Source: Botryotinia globosa (lineage: Eukaryota; Ascomycota; Leotiomycetes; Helotiales; Sclerotiniaceae). Taken from it: a stretch of 64,000 bases of DNA. Of the stretch, positions 10,746 to 21,767 are shown one piece after another; the stretch's first letter is position 1; the number at the start of each line of letters is the position of its first letter. The stretch lies in contig RCSZ01000002.1 in NCBI GenBank assembly GCA_014898425.1, positions 1,922,001 through 1,986,000 of the forward strand, in the 5' to 3' direction. The notes under the pieces are model-generated. The model worked only from the letters and a program-made list of their open reading frames with translations, was not told where the DNA came from and searched no databases. A program made the position numbers and the translations under genes.

Positions 10746-12626
10746 CCTGGTATTTATATTATTATATACATCACCAAACACTGAATGAATAGGGAGGGAT
10801 TAACCAGTCAATATCGCCATCTCGTGACAATCCTGTGATCAAATCGATATTTCTGCATTTGTTGCATATCTACTGATTTGGAATTATCTAGAATCTTCTC
10901 TAATAATTTGGAATAACTCTCGAATTGGAATTTGACATTGTTTCATGCTTGCGAGTTTCTTCTTGTTCGGGCGATCTTCCAAATGGAATGATTGGCTTTT
11001 TTCTAGATCAAATACCTTCCTTCCATGCATCAGTAATAGATCTTCCAGATAATTCCAATCCACGAACTGGTAGGTGATACGTAGCAATGCTCGATTAGCG
11101 CCAGTATATTCAATAGCACACTCGTTCTTGAGACTTCATCACATTGTACACTTACCTAGAAATAGTAATAGTAGTAAATTCTTAATCAATTTACACTCAA
11201 TCTACAGCTAATATGACGCCAACCATGTGATACGCCTGTGCCGTGCAGTCTATAGTATCTGCATAGTGGGTATACTATCTATCTATCTATGCACCATAAG
11301 GAAACGGTTTTCCCAATTCAACTAATCAAACATTTCCTAGGTAATTAGATGCAATTTGATCGGCTTCCACACAAAACAGAGATCCAATGAATGGACGCAA
11401 ACACATATTAGAGTATCGGTAACCTTACAACAGTCCCGGGCCTTGCTATCATCTTTGACTTTTCTGATAGCACGATCATCCCGATGCGATCCCTTTGCTC
11501 CGGACTCAATATCAGAAACGCGGGGGATCTATTGTCCTACCCCAAACCGGGGTATACCCAATTGTGAACCTATCAGTATCGTGTTCTCTGCTGTGCAACC
11601 TCGCTTTCAGGTCCTTGCAAAGTTGCAAGGTGGCCAACGGTGGATGGATAGATATGGAGTAGATGGGATAATCTCATATGAAGATCTTGGATTGCTGGGC
11701 TCGACTCTTCGAGACTCGCTTAGGTTACACCCAGTAGCCAGCTCATCGAAGATGGATGAGACTTGGAGTGTTGAAATGGTGCCCCTGATTCTCCATACTC
11801 TCAGACGCCTTCCCACACCCTAAAACCACATATAATTGAGTCAATCACACAGAGGGAAAGAGCTCGAGCACCCACCTAATGTGATAACCGAGGATATTAG
11901 GTCTATGTGACCAGCGTCACCGCCGTTCGATTGCAAAACCCCCTGTGAATGAATGAGTCCCGAGTATTGTGGACTGTATATAATAGGGAGAAGGACCAAT
12001 GGCAACTAATTACCAGCTGAACACCCAAGCCATCATACCAATCATATCTACCTGGGCACTTGGTGAATCACCAAAAGTTTCTCCGAGACCGATGCATTAA
12101 CCAGGATATCTGTATGGCATATGCATGATACAAATGAAATTCTATCGTCTGATCACCCAATTTATACAAATCCCAACGCGCCGGCCGTGATCGAATCTCC
12201 ACTTCAAGACTTTGAATCTCGTATCCAATACTTATCATCATATCCTGATGCCTCTTTAGGGTACTAGGCCCGATGCTTCTTGAAGGAAGAGGAAGAGGTC
12301 CCGACGAAGCATCGCAAGGATCCAAGAGGCACCAGCAAGGGCCTTTACCCCGCACGCTGTTTCCCACTCGCTGATCCTCCCCCAGCTATGTCAGTGGCCT
12401 GTCTGTCACCTGCAGCACTGGAAATCTTTTTTGGTAACTTTCTGTCAGATGTAGTGCAACCATTCGCGCGCAAGAAGACTTCCAACATTATTTCGAGATC
12501 ATTTTACTCAATCCCTTCAGCTCGGCCTCTTGATCTCAATTATTGTAACATAGAACGAGGGTTTTCGGTGGAATCTTCGAAAAGTACATATTTATCTGTA
12601 CCTTATGCTCTGCATATCTTGCTAGT

Positions 12627-14717
12627 ATGCTTCTGTATACCAAAAAGGCACCCCCGAAAGTTCCTAAGAGAAGGTCGAGAGCTGGTAAGTGTCGATTCAC
12701 TCTTTCGGATGAGCGTGGCTAATATTGATTGTTATAAAAGGATGTATACATTGGTGAGTTGCCTCATTTTGTGTTTGTGTTTGATTTTGATTGATTTGAG
12801 TTGTACTAATTCTGACACAGTAAGGAAAAGGTACGGAATCTGACCATCAATCAATCCATGCAAGTCTTTAACAACAATCACAGAAAAAGAAGTGCAACGA
12901 AGAACGTCCGCATTGCAATAGGTGTACAGAACGAAGTCTGCAATGCGAATATGAAGCAGTAAAGCCGCGAAAACGAAGAAGGGCGTCCTATGCGGAATCT
13001 GCCCTCTCGCTCGAATATGGCTCCCCAGGCTCCGATCGCGAACGATGGCCGCGACAATACTCGCAAGGGCTTAGCATAATTACAGAAAAAAGGGCAGAAG
13101 ATGCGCCAAAAAGTTGGGAGGAAACGACGGAATATCCACCATCTGCGACTTCTGAGCAGTCGGGCTTTACTTGGGGAAGCTTTTATGATAATGACAACGA
13201 AGTGGAAGAAATAATACGAGACGATCCATATGATAATTCTTCTTCTGGCAGCACACTGGTTCGATCACGAAGTCAATATCCAGATTTAGCAATGATTGCT
13301 CCTTCTCCGGTTGCATCTCCTCTTCTCGAATTTAGTTCACCAGTGTTTCTAGAATTCGCAGAGAGAAGAAACCGCAGGGCTCTCGTGGACCATTTCTGCA
13401 ATACACTCTCTCATCTCATTGTGTTCAAAGAAGATACGGGAAACCCATTTCGGCAACTTATTCTACCATTGTCTCACGCCAGTTCACCAGTGATGAATGC
13501 AATATTCGCATTGAGTAGTGCACATATGGAATATAGGGGGGTGGAAAATGAAGAGAAACCTTCGGATTTTCATAACAACGCTTTACAAGGATTGGCAAAG
13601 CTCATTCAACAAAACGATCAGGCAAATAGAGAAGAAATTTTAGGCGCAATAATGTTACTCGTTTACTACGAGGTGGTAAGTCATAGTACTCCCGGATGAA
13701 TTATTGTGGCGCAAATTAATCATGTGTTAGCTCGTACAACGCGGAAACTCGAGTATTGTACATGGTCATCTGAAAGGAGCGATGACGATTATGGATTCTA
13801 GACATCAGGAACCGAGTCCGACGAGCCTATTTCTCGAGCGGGTATGTTCTTCGCTGGTTATCATACGGGCTTGGATCTAATAAAACTAGGCCTTTCGATT
13901 TTACGATGTCATTACAGCTCTTTCTTTAGGTACACCTCCAACTACTACTTCGCAGCCTACAGCAAGCCCATTTCCTTTACCGTTTTCACCCAATGAGGCA
14001 AAAAAAAATTCGCCATTAGATTCGGTTGACACACTCCTCGGTCTTTCGACAGAATTATGGCCAATCATTCATCGACTTGCACACCTGCTATCTTACAAGT
14101 CTTCTCTTCAAGCTGCCATTGCAGGTAATCAATTTAGTAAAGCAAGTGTTTTGCGGACTGAATTAGAAAGCACATCTCAGGCTATAGAGATGGCCCTTAC
14201 GAACTGGAAGCCAAGTTTTGTGGCTAAGGGACCTTCCTCACCCAGGGAGAACAATGAAGAAGACGACGCTTCCTCGAAGTATGATATTACTCCCGTGGAA
14301 GCACGTATGCAAACTATCCTTAACAATGCCGAAGCATATCGTCACTCCGCGTTCATATATCTTTATCGTACCATTCAATCTCACCCCAGGTCCCATCCTT
14401 TGGTCCAAAAACACACAAATCTTTCACTAGTCGCTTGTGCCAATGTCGTCGGACTAGCGGAGCTATGCGACGATGCACCAATGTCTGCGTTATTATGGCC
14501 ATTATTCGTAGCAGCATGCGAAGCTGAATCGGAGACGGACAGGGAATTAGCAACGAAGGCCTTTGAGGGAACAGAGAGGAGACAGGGAATGCAGAATATT
14601 TTGCGTGCTTGGGAAGTGGCGCAAGAGGTTTGGAGCAGGGCAGATAAGGGGACCTATGAGGATGGGGATTGGCGGGAAATTTGTGATAGCAAGGGGTGGA
14701 ACATTGTTCTGGGATAG
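12627..14717 (+). CDS. Zn2Cys6 fungal transcription factor
   Basis: Six exons: 12627-12684, 12741-12753, 12821-12830, 12884-13675, 13731-13841 and 13890-14717, about 603 residues. All introns are GT-AG, 48-67 nt, and the frame is continuous. Residues 14-52 form a textbook zinc cluster, C21-X2-C24-X6-C31-X6-C38-X2-C41-X6-C48, with a basic stretch before it (PKRRSRAG) and after it (KPRKRRR). The third exon is only 10 nt and the second only 13 nt. The remainder has the length and helical, hydrophobic pattern (NTLSHLIVFKED, ALTNWKP, WPLFVAACEAE) of the Fungal_trans_2 regulatory domain. It should be a nuclear DNA-binding regulator recognising CCG/CGG-containing sites. No biosynthetic cluster adjoins it, so the targets are unknown. 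The start is the first ATG of the open exon; an upstream coding exon cannot be excluded. Confidence 0.9.
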
Positions 14718-15351
14718 GGGAGGTGCTACAATCGAAAAAAGTCACACGTACGACTAGCGATGATGATTCGTCCAGAATTACGTTTTTCTTCGGGAGGATG
14801 GGAGATACATTTATTACTGCGGCTTTTCTTGGGAATTTTTGCAACCGAAAAGAAGCTGTCTACATTTTTCAGGACCAGGAACGAATATCAATATCCAAAA
14901 TCAAGCGGGTAAAATCACCAGTCACGAATAACTAGTGAATGACGGCTCCAATTTTGGTTGTGGAGGGTGAGATGGTATGTTATTTTGATATTAGTTTGAC
15001 GATTCAATGAGAAGTTTGTTGAATCCAGTTTGGGTAAATGCATGGTAATTGGGGTAGGTGGTCCTGGAATTGGCATTGACACTGGACTGGCGAGGAGTTG
15101 TATGTATGGTTGTATATTGTTAGTCATGGTATGGAGTATAAATCTGAGGTTTGAAATTGATATCTAAAATCAAAATGAAATCCAATATCGAAACCTTGCA
15201 TTGGACTTTGGAGGCCTGGTAATTAAAGCATCTTGTTTGGTTAATACTGAGAATATAATCCAAGTTTGAAAATTGAGATTTTGCCATACCAGCCGAATCA
15301 AGCCAGCTGAACCCATCACAAAAGTCCAAATCAAAACCCACTCGCATTCAT
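14718..15351. other. Intergenic region between convergent genes
   Basis: 634 bases between the 3' ends of the Zn2Cys6 gene (+) and the F-box gene (-). No open frame with a recognisable motif. It should carry both 3' UTRs. Confidence 0.55.
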
Positions 15352-17432
15352 CTAAAACAGCTTAATCGTCAACTTCCCACCCCAACGCAAAACCTCACTC
15401 TTTCTCCACTCCCTCAGCTCCTCCACGATATCAACATCATGCACTCCTTCATTCTCGTTTTCTACCTTCCCTTTCCCCATCACCGCGCGAACATCCTGCT
15501 GGTTTAGAAAAGAAAAATCGTGAGCCAATTCCTTGTAATACGCATCCGCGTCCTGATCATCCGTGATCGAAGCACCACCACCGTCGGTAGATGCAGATCG
15601 CGCCTCGGGTAAAAACTCGAGGGTGAGCTCTCGAAGTCCAGGGTACAGCAGCGGAGCGCGTCTGCTTGCGAGGTTTTTTTGGGCGTTTTGGATGGTAAGT
15701 TCCTGTACCGAGAGACGGCGGATGAAGTGTTGCAGGGCGGGGAAGAGCGAGGTGCTTGGGTTTGATCTGCGTGGGAGGGAGGTGAGGGTTAGGGTGTGCA
15801 GACGAGGGTTGCTGGATGGGTCGAAGGGGGAGGTGGGGGAGGGGGGATCTTGTGGGGGGGTTGGTTGCTTTGGGTTTGGGATGTTGGGGGGTGTGGGTGT
15901 GTGTGTGGTTTTGGCTTTGTCGCAGTTGGAGTGGGAGTGTTTGTTGTAAGGTTGGGTGGTGGGTGGGTGGTGCGTTACAATGGAGTGGTGGATACGGAGG
16001 ATTTCTAGACGGGGCTGCCAGTTTCGAGAGAGATAGGGTATGCTGTGTTCTTGTGTGTGGGTGGAGATACTGGATCCGGCTCCGATTTCTGGGGTGGGGC
16101 GGGTTGATCCGATGTCTAGGACTTGTAGAGACTGCAGGTGTTGGGTGTTAGTGTTGCCTGTTGGCGAAAGGGTTTAGGGGAAATGAAAAAGACTTGTTGA
16201 TTCTGTATAGAGAAGGAAGAAGTGTACATATTCTGAAGCATGAAAATGGACATGGGAAGCGAGAAACTAAGATAGAAAATGGATACGAAGGACTTGGTGA
16301 ATCAATCAAGCTTACATTAGTGCTGGCGAGGAGGATTTTAGGTGCAAGAGCTGTGAATTTGTTGTTTGATATGCAGAGATGGGTCAGGCCTGTAACCAGT
16401 AGAAGGTTATCTTCAGCATTATTTTTTCGTTCAAGAATATTTATCCCGTGCCTAGAACTTTCAACGTCATGGATACTGTCGGGGCGAAGTATGGTTGTAG
16501 CAGTCGGAGATGGGTCGCTACTTTCGTTAATTTCACGGTAAATCGGAGGATTTTCAAACAGATCATCGTCTGTTGCACGGAGAGGACCATGTTTGTAACT
16601 CGGCAATCGTCCCAGAAAGCAGCTTCGTATCAGAAGGTAGATTACATTGTCGGTCAGGAGATTATCACGAAGGTCTAAAGACCAGAGCTGCCCTCTGGAG
16701 TTGGTCACAATGGGAGGTAACATGGTATCCGTCAATCTCAGACCTCGTAGCTTCAAGATCCTAAGTTTTGGAAGATTTTGTGCGGTGAACATGGCTCTCC
16801 AATTTGTACTGCAAGCCGTCTCAGATGCGTCGAGATATATCAGGTTCTTGGTTATATTTTGCTTAAGAATCAAGGAGTAGTTGAACGTATTGCAACCAGC
16901 CGCGCTCAGGAATTCTGGCTGCGGCGCCCCATCATAATCACCTGGCAAGTCAGGGACAGTAGTTATGCCGTAGTCTTCGGAGCATGTTGGTGCGAGAAGG
17001 ATGCAATTGAGATCTGGAAAATTCTTGAAGAATTTAAAGAACCACTCAGGCTTCAGATTGGGTCCGAGTACAACGCAATCTTTAGTTTGAGCTCTGTCAC
17101 GTCTGATCTCGTGTAGTGCACGCAGGTCAAGAATTCGAACTCTCTTGAGCGTCTTGAGATCATGTTTGGTAGAGGCTAAGAAGAATCTGGTGACAACTCC
17201 TGGATCTAGTCAGTGGACAAGTCTGGGAAACTGATCAGACTGAACTCTCACCACATGGTTCTTTTCTTTGGGCTAGGTCTCGGAATGGGTTGGCCCAAAG
17301 ATAATTGCCAAATTTCTCATTGAAGTGAGAATTGACGAGGCAGCCAAAGCAGAGATCGGAAGTGTTAAGATACGGAGCGACGAGAGTTGCAACATCTTTG
17401 TCGAGCTCATGATATGCAGGGAGAGGATCCAT
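15352..17432 (-). CDS. F-box and leucine-rich-repeat protein
   Basis: Minus strand, three exons: 17432-17252, 17199-16316 and 16131-15352, about 614 residues. Intron 1 is 52 nt. Intron 2 is 184 nt with acceptor CCTGCAG, chosen because it keeps the frame and continues an LRR as SLQVLDIGSTR. The N-terminal 50 residues (HELDKDVATLVAPYLNTSDL, then FNEKFGNYLWANPFRDLA) match an F-box helical pattern. Then come LRR-like units: TLKRVRILDLRAL, LPKLRILKLRGL, QLWSLDLRDNLLTDN and LTHLCISNNKFT. A Pro/Thr-rich insertion lies near residue 400. Expected role: substrate adaptor of an SCF (Skp1-cullin-F-box) ubiquitin ligase; the substrate is unknown. The F-box is degenerate, so the function is inferred from architecture. 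The exact second acceptor is the least certain point. Confidence 0.75.
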
Positions 17433-18493
17433 ATTTTCTGCAATTGACTGATTAAGCCTTTGGAGTTAATTGCAAAGCTCCGTGTTTGACATGGAAACAT
17501 TGCTGTCAACAACCTAAATCTTTGGAGGAAAGTCCAATGCGATCAAATTGACAACCGATAACCTTACATCCCCACCTTTCCAATAATCAGCCCATCGTTT
17601 GGAGGTTTGATGATGAATGTTTGCGATGACCTGGAACGGGACCATTGAAAAATCATAAATGGCAGAAGCAATCTATCTTGGAGAAGTGGTATGCTGATGA
17701 AGATTCCAATGTTATTACTGTGGCTATGCTCGGAGGTCAGTAGGTGTTGGAACACGTGACTGAGAACGTGTCACGTTCTCCCCCACATACGTATATAGCT
17801 TAGCAATGCCCCCTTCTACGAAGGGGGCAGAGAGAAATATAATTAACCTTGATACAATTCCTTAATAAGTCAATCCAACAGTAGGTAACCCCAACCATCA
17901 CCAATAAAGAAGTTTGGGGTGGATGGCTGCTTTAACGATGGTTGGACAAGCACTTATCATCACTCCCAATTCTCGATATCCATCAACATCGATAATACAA
18001 GTAGATGTTGTTATTCAGACCAAGTGCTACGAAATGTGAAAAAATCTGATACGAATATGAGCCTGTGGTAGTCAAAATTTGCTAAAAGTGGCTGTGGCTC
18101 TTCAATGTTCAATCAGTGGCACTATAACAATCATCACGAAATCTTAAACGAAATTTCGTCTACCATTTAATAGTCGGTTCTTCTATCGCCGTCTTACAGC
18201 GGGTGTTCGCAGCTGGATTGAATGAGTTGGCATTCTCGCTCTTGATGCTACTTTTCTGATTTTATCTCATGGTGAAGGTCACGCCTTTCGATTGACATGC
18301 TGAACAAAGTCTGTTAAGTAACTGACTGGTTGACTCATATGTGGGTCAACAGTGGGAGCAACGATACTCGTATACCGGTAGTCAATTCAGAGTCATGCCT
18401 ATGATACATTGCTATCGAGACAAGCTGGAGACAACAGATCTATAAAGTTCTAACCTATTCATTGTATAAGGAATCTACATCCTCATCAACATC
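17433..18493. other. Intergenic region between the F-box gene and the PaiB pseudogene
   Basis: Besides the solo LTR, the rest (17433-17739 and 17886-18493) is ordinary AT-leaning sequence. It should contain the promoters of both divergently oriented genes. No other gene is seen. Confidence 0.5.
17740..17885. mobile_element. Solo LTR (136 bp) with 5-bp target-site duplication
   Basis: The element 17745-17880 begins TGTTGGAACACGTGACTG and ends AGTCAATCCAACA, so it has TG...CA ends and a short terminal inverted repeat (TGTTGGA/TCCAACA). It is flanked on both sides by GTAGG (17740-17744 and 17881-17885), a perfect 5-bp target duplication. Inside are a TATA-like stretch (CGTATATAGC) and two perfect hairpins (17762-17780 and 17808-17828). 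No internal retrotransposon sequence is present, so this is a solo LTR left by LTR-LTR recombination. The TGTTGGA...TCCAACA ends fit a Ty1/copia-type element; strand cannot be fixed. It lies about 310 bases from the start of the F-box gene. Confidence 0.85.
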
Positions 18494-19300
18494 ATGCATC
18501 TCGTAAATTGCAACGCCGAGAAGCGACCAGAGGTTCTACGTGACTTCATCCGTCAGAATCCCCTTGGCATCTTAACAACTGCAATCAAATCGGAGACGCA
18601 TCCATTTCTTCAAACAGTCACATTCCCTGGATAATCGATGCGGACTTTGATGACAATACGAGTGGTCTTGGTAGGCTTCGCGGTCACATTGCACGACAAA
18701 ATCCTCAGGCAAAAGCCATCATAGAAAGTTGCACAGCAGACAAGTCACCAGCATCAAATGTTCTCGAGAATGACGTTCTTTTATTGTTCAATGGACCAGT
18801 CCATCACTATGTGACACCTAAATTCTACAAGCAGACCAAACCTGATACTGGAAACGTAGTTCCCACCTGGGATTACGAGGCCGTGGAGCTTTACGGTAAA
18901 GCAAAGGTTTACTACGATTCAAAGTCTGCTGAATCCGGAGCATTTCTTGCAAAACAGATATGTGACCTCTCGGAGCATATGGAGACATCGGTAATGGGTT
19001 ATGGCAAGACCGCAGGAACACATCCGTGGAAAGTGGAGGATGCACCCGAGCGGTATATTGAATTGCTCACCAAGAACATCATTGGAATAGAAATTAAAAT
19101 TACCTCCATGTCGGGGAGGTTCAAGTGGAGCCAAGAGAAGAATGTTAATGATAGAGCTGGTGTGATAGAAGGATTCAAAAAAATTAGATTCGCCTGGCGG
19201 TGCACTCCTCTCTGAAAAAGTCGAAACCTACGCTGCTCTTTTTGATGTAGAAAAGCAGCAAAGAAGGCGGGAGTATAGTTCATTTGAAGGACGGGGGAAT
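18494..19300 (+). pseudogene. PaiB-like FMN-binding split-barrel protein, frameshifted
   Basis: From the ATG at 18494 the frame reads MHLVNCNAEKRPEVLRDFIR and then NPLGILTT, the typical N-terminus of the PaiB/FMN-binding split-barrel family. It hits TAA at 18632. The family motif HIPWIID continues in another frame from about 18619. From there the frame is open through GRLRGHIARQNPQA, PVHHYVTPKFY, VPTWDYEAVELYGKAKVYYD and IEIKITSMSGRFKWSQEKN, all expected family features. A second shift occurs at an A7 run (19177-19183): the family tail (LDSPGGALLSEKVETY) resumes in a third frame. Two independent frameshifts in an otherwise well-kept gene indicate a recent pseudogene or assembly error. The usual stop near the end is not evident, so the 3' limit is approximate. 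Confidence 0.85.
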
Positions 19301-20124
19301 TTGTGTATTCTACAATTCAGTGTCTTTGTTCCGTATATGGTAGCAGTGCATTCTTTGGCTTCATTCGATCATGGAAGTAAGTTCGATAGTTGGTTGAGAT
19401 TAGCTTTTTTTGTGCTTTGGGATGCAGACTTCGAATTGAAGTTATCAAGGACTTGAGAAGACTGCAGTCATCGAAACTTCCTATCAGAATTCCCTTTTCT
19501 GTTCACAGTCCAATCAGAAAGCATAATAAGTGATGCTATGCCAGCATTGGACGCGAGGTCTAGAGCCAAATTTCGCTTTGACTCGGCACACTTGACTTTC
19601 TCACGTATAAGTAGGCTTGGGGTCAGTGCACACATAAAAGTAATAAAACGGATAATATAGCAACCTAAAGTTACACCAACGGTAACGACGTGATTCTGAT
19701 ATGTCTCTCGCCCAGGAAATTACAAAAATATGGCTTCAAGCCTCTTGATCTATCTATAAGATATATCCGTCTACACGGACGCGATCAATATACTCGTGAT
19801 CTCTCTCGAGCTTGAGACCTCTGTCCACGCAAGGGGTCAATTTGACATACGACAACGGCTATACATAGTCTGGATATCAAAAATAAATGAAATGAATGAA
19901 GATTGATGGGGACTAATGCACCAACAGGCGCGTTATGTGTATGCAAATGTGTGTAGCCGTCGTACCTGCAGTATGGAGTGCATGTTTTTGGAGCTGACGG
20001 TATCGTGAGATTTCATCGTGTAGGTATTGTCACTTTTTGCTAGATTCTTTGTAATCTTACATTGTCTGCATTCGTTAGGGAAAAAAATAATGTACCTGCA
20101 TGTTGGCACTGGCATTTCTCTCAC
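19301..20124. other. Intergenic region, nothing recognised
   Basis: Short frames only. One minus-strand frame (20124-19933) sits just after the possible small membrane protein but shares no frame or motif with it. No repeat ends or RNA genes seen. Confidence 0.5.
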
Positions 20125-20468
20125 TCACACTGCGTGCTTCCTGAATACCGAAACAAGTATTTGATTATTTAGATAAAGTTCAATATTAAGTGAATATACG
20201 ACAATATCAACTCTTTCCCAAGCTCCAATGCCCAAAATAAGTCCAGCCAAGTACAATACAATCCCATACAGCCAACCAATACCAATACATCTGAAAGCTG
20301 GAATACGAAAGTTCCGTCTCCTGTATCTCTTGTATAATTTTCCAAATGCTTCCCCTCTAATTTTCCATAATAAATAAGTATAAATGTGCCAATCAACCAA
20401 AGCACGGTTGGTAATAATGAAAGTAAATGCCTTTTTGACGAAATCTCCCCTGTCCCTTTTCGTTTCAT
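20125..20468 (-). pseudogene. Probable frameshifted small membrane protein
   Basis: Two overlapping minus-strand frames look like halves of one protein. The first (from 20468) gives a hydrophobic segment, LPTVLWLIGTFILIYYGKLE. The second gives RRRNFRIPAFRCIGIGWLYG followed by IVLYLAGLILGIGAWERVD, and ends at 20125. The frames swap around a G4 run near 20354-20357; a single missing G would explain it. Joined, this would be about 115 residues with two or three membrane segments. I do not recognise the family. It could also be coincidence of two open frames, since both continue through the other half with hydrophobic residues. Confidence 0.35.
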
Positions 20469-20586
20469 CTACAACCCTCCAACCATATATTCTCAGATTG
20501 AATTAACAATATTTGCTGCTCTCTCATCTCAAAGCTGTAAGTAATGAATTTCTCTCCAGTTGATACAAGGCTTCCTAATACTGATA

Positions 20587-21765
20587 TCAATAAGCACTCA
20601 ACCTAGTCCTGGTCGAGGCCGGTTTTGCTTGCGAGTCTTCATGCTTGCGACTCTTTTTGCTCATTGACTCCCATACTTTATCGGCATCTGCGTGCCACTC
20701 AGTTCGAGCGGCCTTCCTATCCCGCTTCCTGTGGAGATCGATGTGCGATTTCAGATTATCTGTACGCCCAAATTCTTTCACGCAGAAGGGACATTTGTGT
20801 TTGGGGGCAAGCTGGTCGTGTGTGTGTTCGTGTCGCTTGAGGTGTTCCTGTCGTTGAAATTTCCTGTTACATCCGGGGTGGAGGCAAGGCAACTTGTTTC
20901 TGTTTTGCACTCTTATTGGTACTGTTTCTCGCTTTATTTTCCTACGGGTCGTTGCTTTTGTTGGGGTGGCGGCTTGTATTCTTTGCAGAGCGGCTGCGCT
21001 TTGAGGGCTGTCGAAGTAGGGTCTTCGGAATTGTTGTTGTCGTATAGGAGAGATAGACTCTTGTCTGAGGTCTTGGTAGTTTGTTGGTGGAGCGAGATAT
21101 CCTGTGGTAGAAGTCCCTGCGGGGGAATTGTTGTAAGATCTTTGAGTATTGAAATCTGATGAGGGTGTTCCAAATTTGATAGGTGTGAGTGGACCAATTG
21201 GAGAAGACTGAAAATCGGCAAAAGTGTCAATAAATGTTGTTTGTGCTGGGTCCACATAATCCATGGCCCCCGAAGATTCAGACGTTGAAGTTGGTGAATA
21301 CAAATCATCCATAAGCGATGGGATGTCACTTGAAGGACAATGTGTTTCAAACGGCCCAAAGGTAGCAGGTGCGTAGCTTTGGAAACTAGTATCGAAGGCG
21401 ATTGAAGGATTTGCATCGGCCAATGTCTTCCCGTCATCCATAGTAAAGAAAGTGTTAGGCTCTTGGAAGCCGGTAAGCATGTCTTGTGTCATGGCCGACA
21501 TAGCGCAGAATGCATTGCCACTTGAGCTTCCGTATCTATCTGGGAGGTTATTGTAGTCATGGAAAGATAAATCTTCCATCTTGACGGTCTCGTCGAAAGA
21601 CGGACGTCGAGTGATTGAACTCGTAGGTGTGCCAGCATGAAGTTGCAAAGAAGAGTCCCAAGAGGAATTTAATGACTCGGTATAAGAATCACTCGCTGAC
21701 GAAGTGAGAGCACTTGTAGGTTGGTTGATTGAATAGGAATCTTTCCTGCTCTCGTAAACCAGCAT
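20587..21765 (-). CDS. Two-finger C2H2 transcription factor (BrlA/LTF2-like candidate)
   Basis: A single coding exon of 392 residues on the minus strand. Residues 1-280 are Ser/Thr/Pro/Gln-rich and acidic, as in activation regions. A basic patch (RRKIKRE) precedes two C2H2 fingers, at about 294-316 (C-X4-C-X12-H-X3-H) and 325-345 (C-X2-C-X12-H-X3-H), with key segments RKFQRQEHLKRH and KEFGRTDNLKSH. A basic tail (RKRDRKAARTEWH) follows. Paired fingers with QEHLKRH and TDNLKSH resemble fungal conidiation regulators (BrlA-like, and Botrytis LTF2); the exact orthologue is not established. A 5' UTR intron is likely at 21862-21768 (GTAAGT...CCATAG), ending three bases before the ATG. The upstream gene-free region is almost 10 kb, as often seen for developmental regulators. 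Confidence 0.85.
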   Translation of the reverse strand: MLVYESRKDSYSINQPTSALTSSASDSYTESLNSSWDSSLQLHAGTPTSSITRRPSFDETVKMEDLSFHDYNNLPDRYGSSSGNAFCAMSAMTQDMLTGFQEPNTFFTMDDGKTLADANPSIAFDTSFQSYAPATFGPFETHCPSSDIPSLMDDLYSPTSTSESSGAMDYVDPAQTTFIDTFADFQSSPIGPLTPIKFGTPSSDFNTQRSYNNSPAGTSTTGYLAPPTNYQDLRQESISPIRQQQFRRPYFDSPQSAAALQRIQAATPTKATTRRKIKRETVPIRVQNRNKLPCLHPGCNRKFQRQEHLKRHEHTHDQLAPKHKCPFCVKEFGRTDNLKSHIDLHRKRDRKAARTEWHADADKVWESMSKKSRKHEDSQAKPASTRTRLSAY

Positions 21766-21767
21766 AG

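Larger units (their letters stand above)
8723..12626. other. 3.9-kb stretch without a supported gene
   Basis: Only short frames are present; the longest (11356-11823, plus, 155 codons) has no recognisable motif and no clear splice partners. The stretch contains the repeat protein promoter, a long TTATT-type microsatellite at about 10488-10745, and the upstream region of the Zn2Cys6 gene. A short inverted repeat, TACCCC-AAACC-GGGGTA, lies at about 11537-11553 and contains a CCG/CGG-type half-site. I see no transposon ends. Confidence 0.55.

Noticed and set aside
10494..10788. Two overlapping ORFs of about 95 codons rich in Tyr, Leu and Ile
   Set aside because: They are translations of the TTATT-type microsatellite in two frames; no start context or homology.
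11356..11823. 155-codon plus-strand ORF
   Set aside because: Opposed by an open frame on the other strand; no motif, no splice partners, unremarkable composition.
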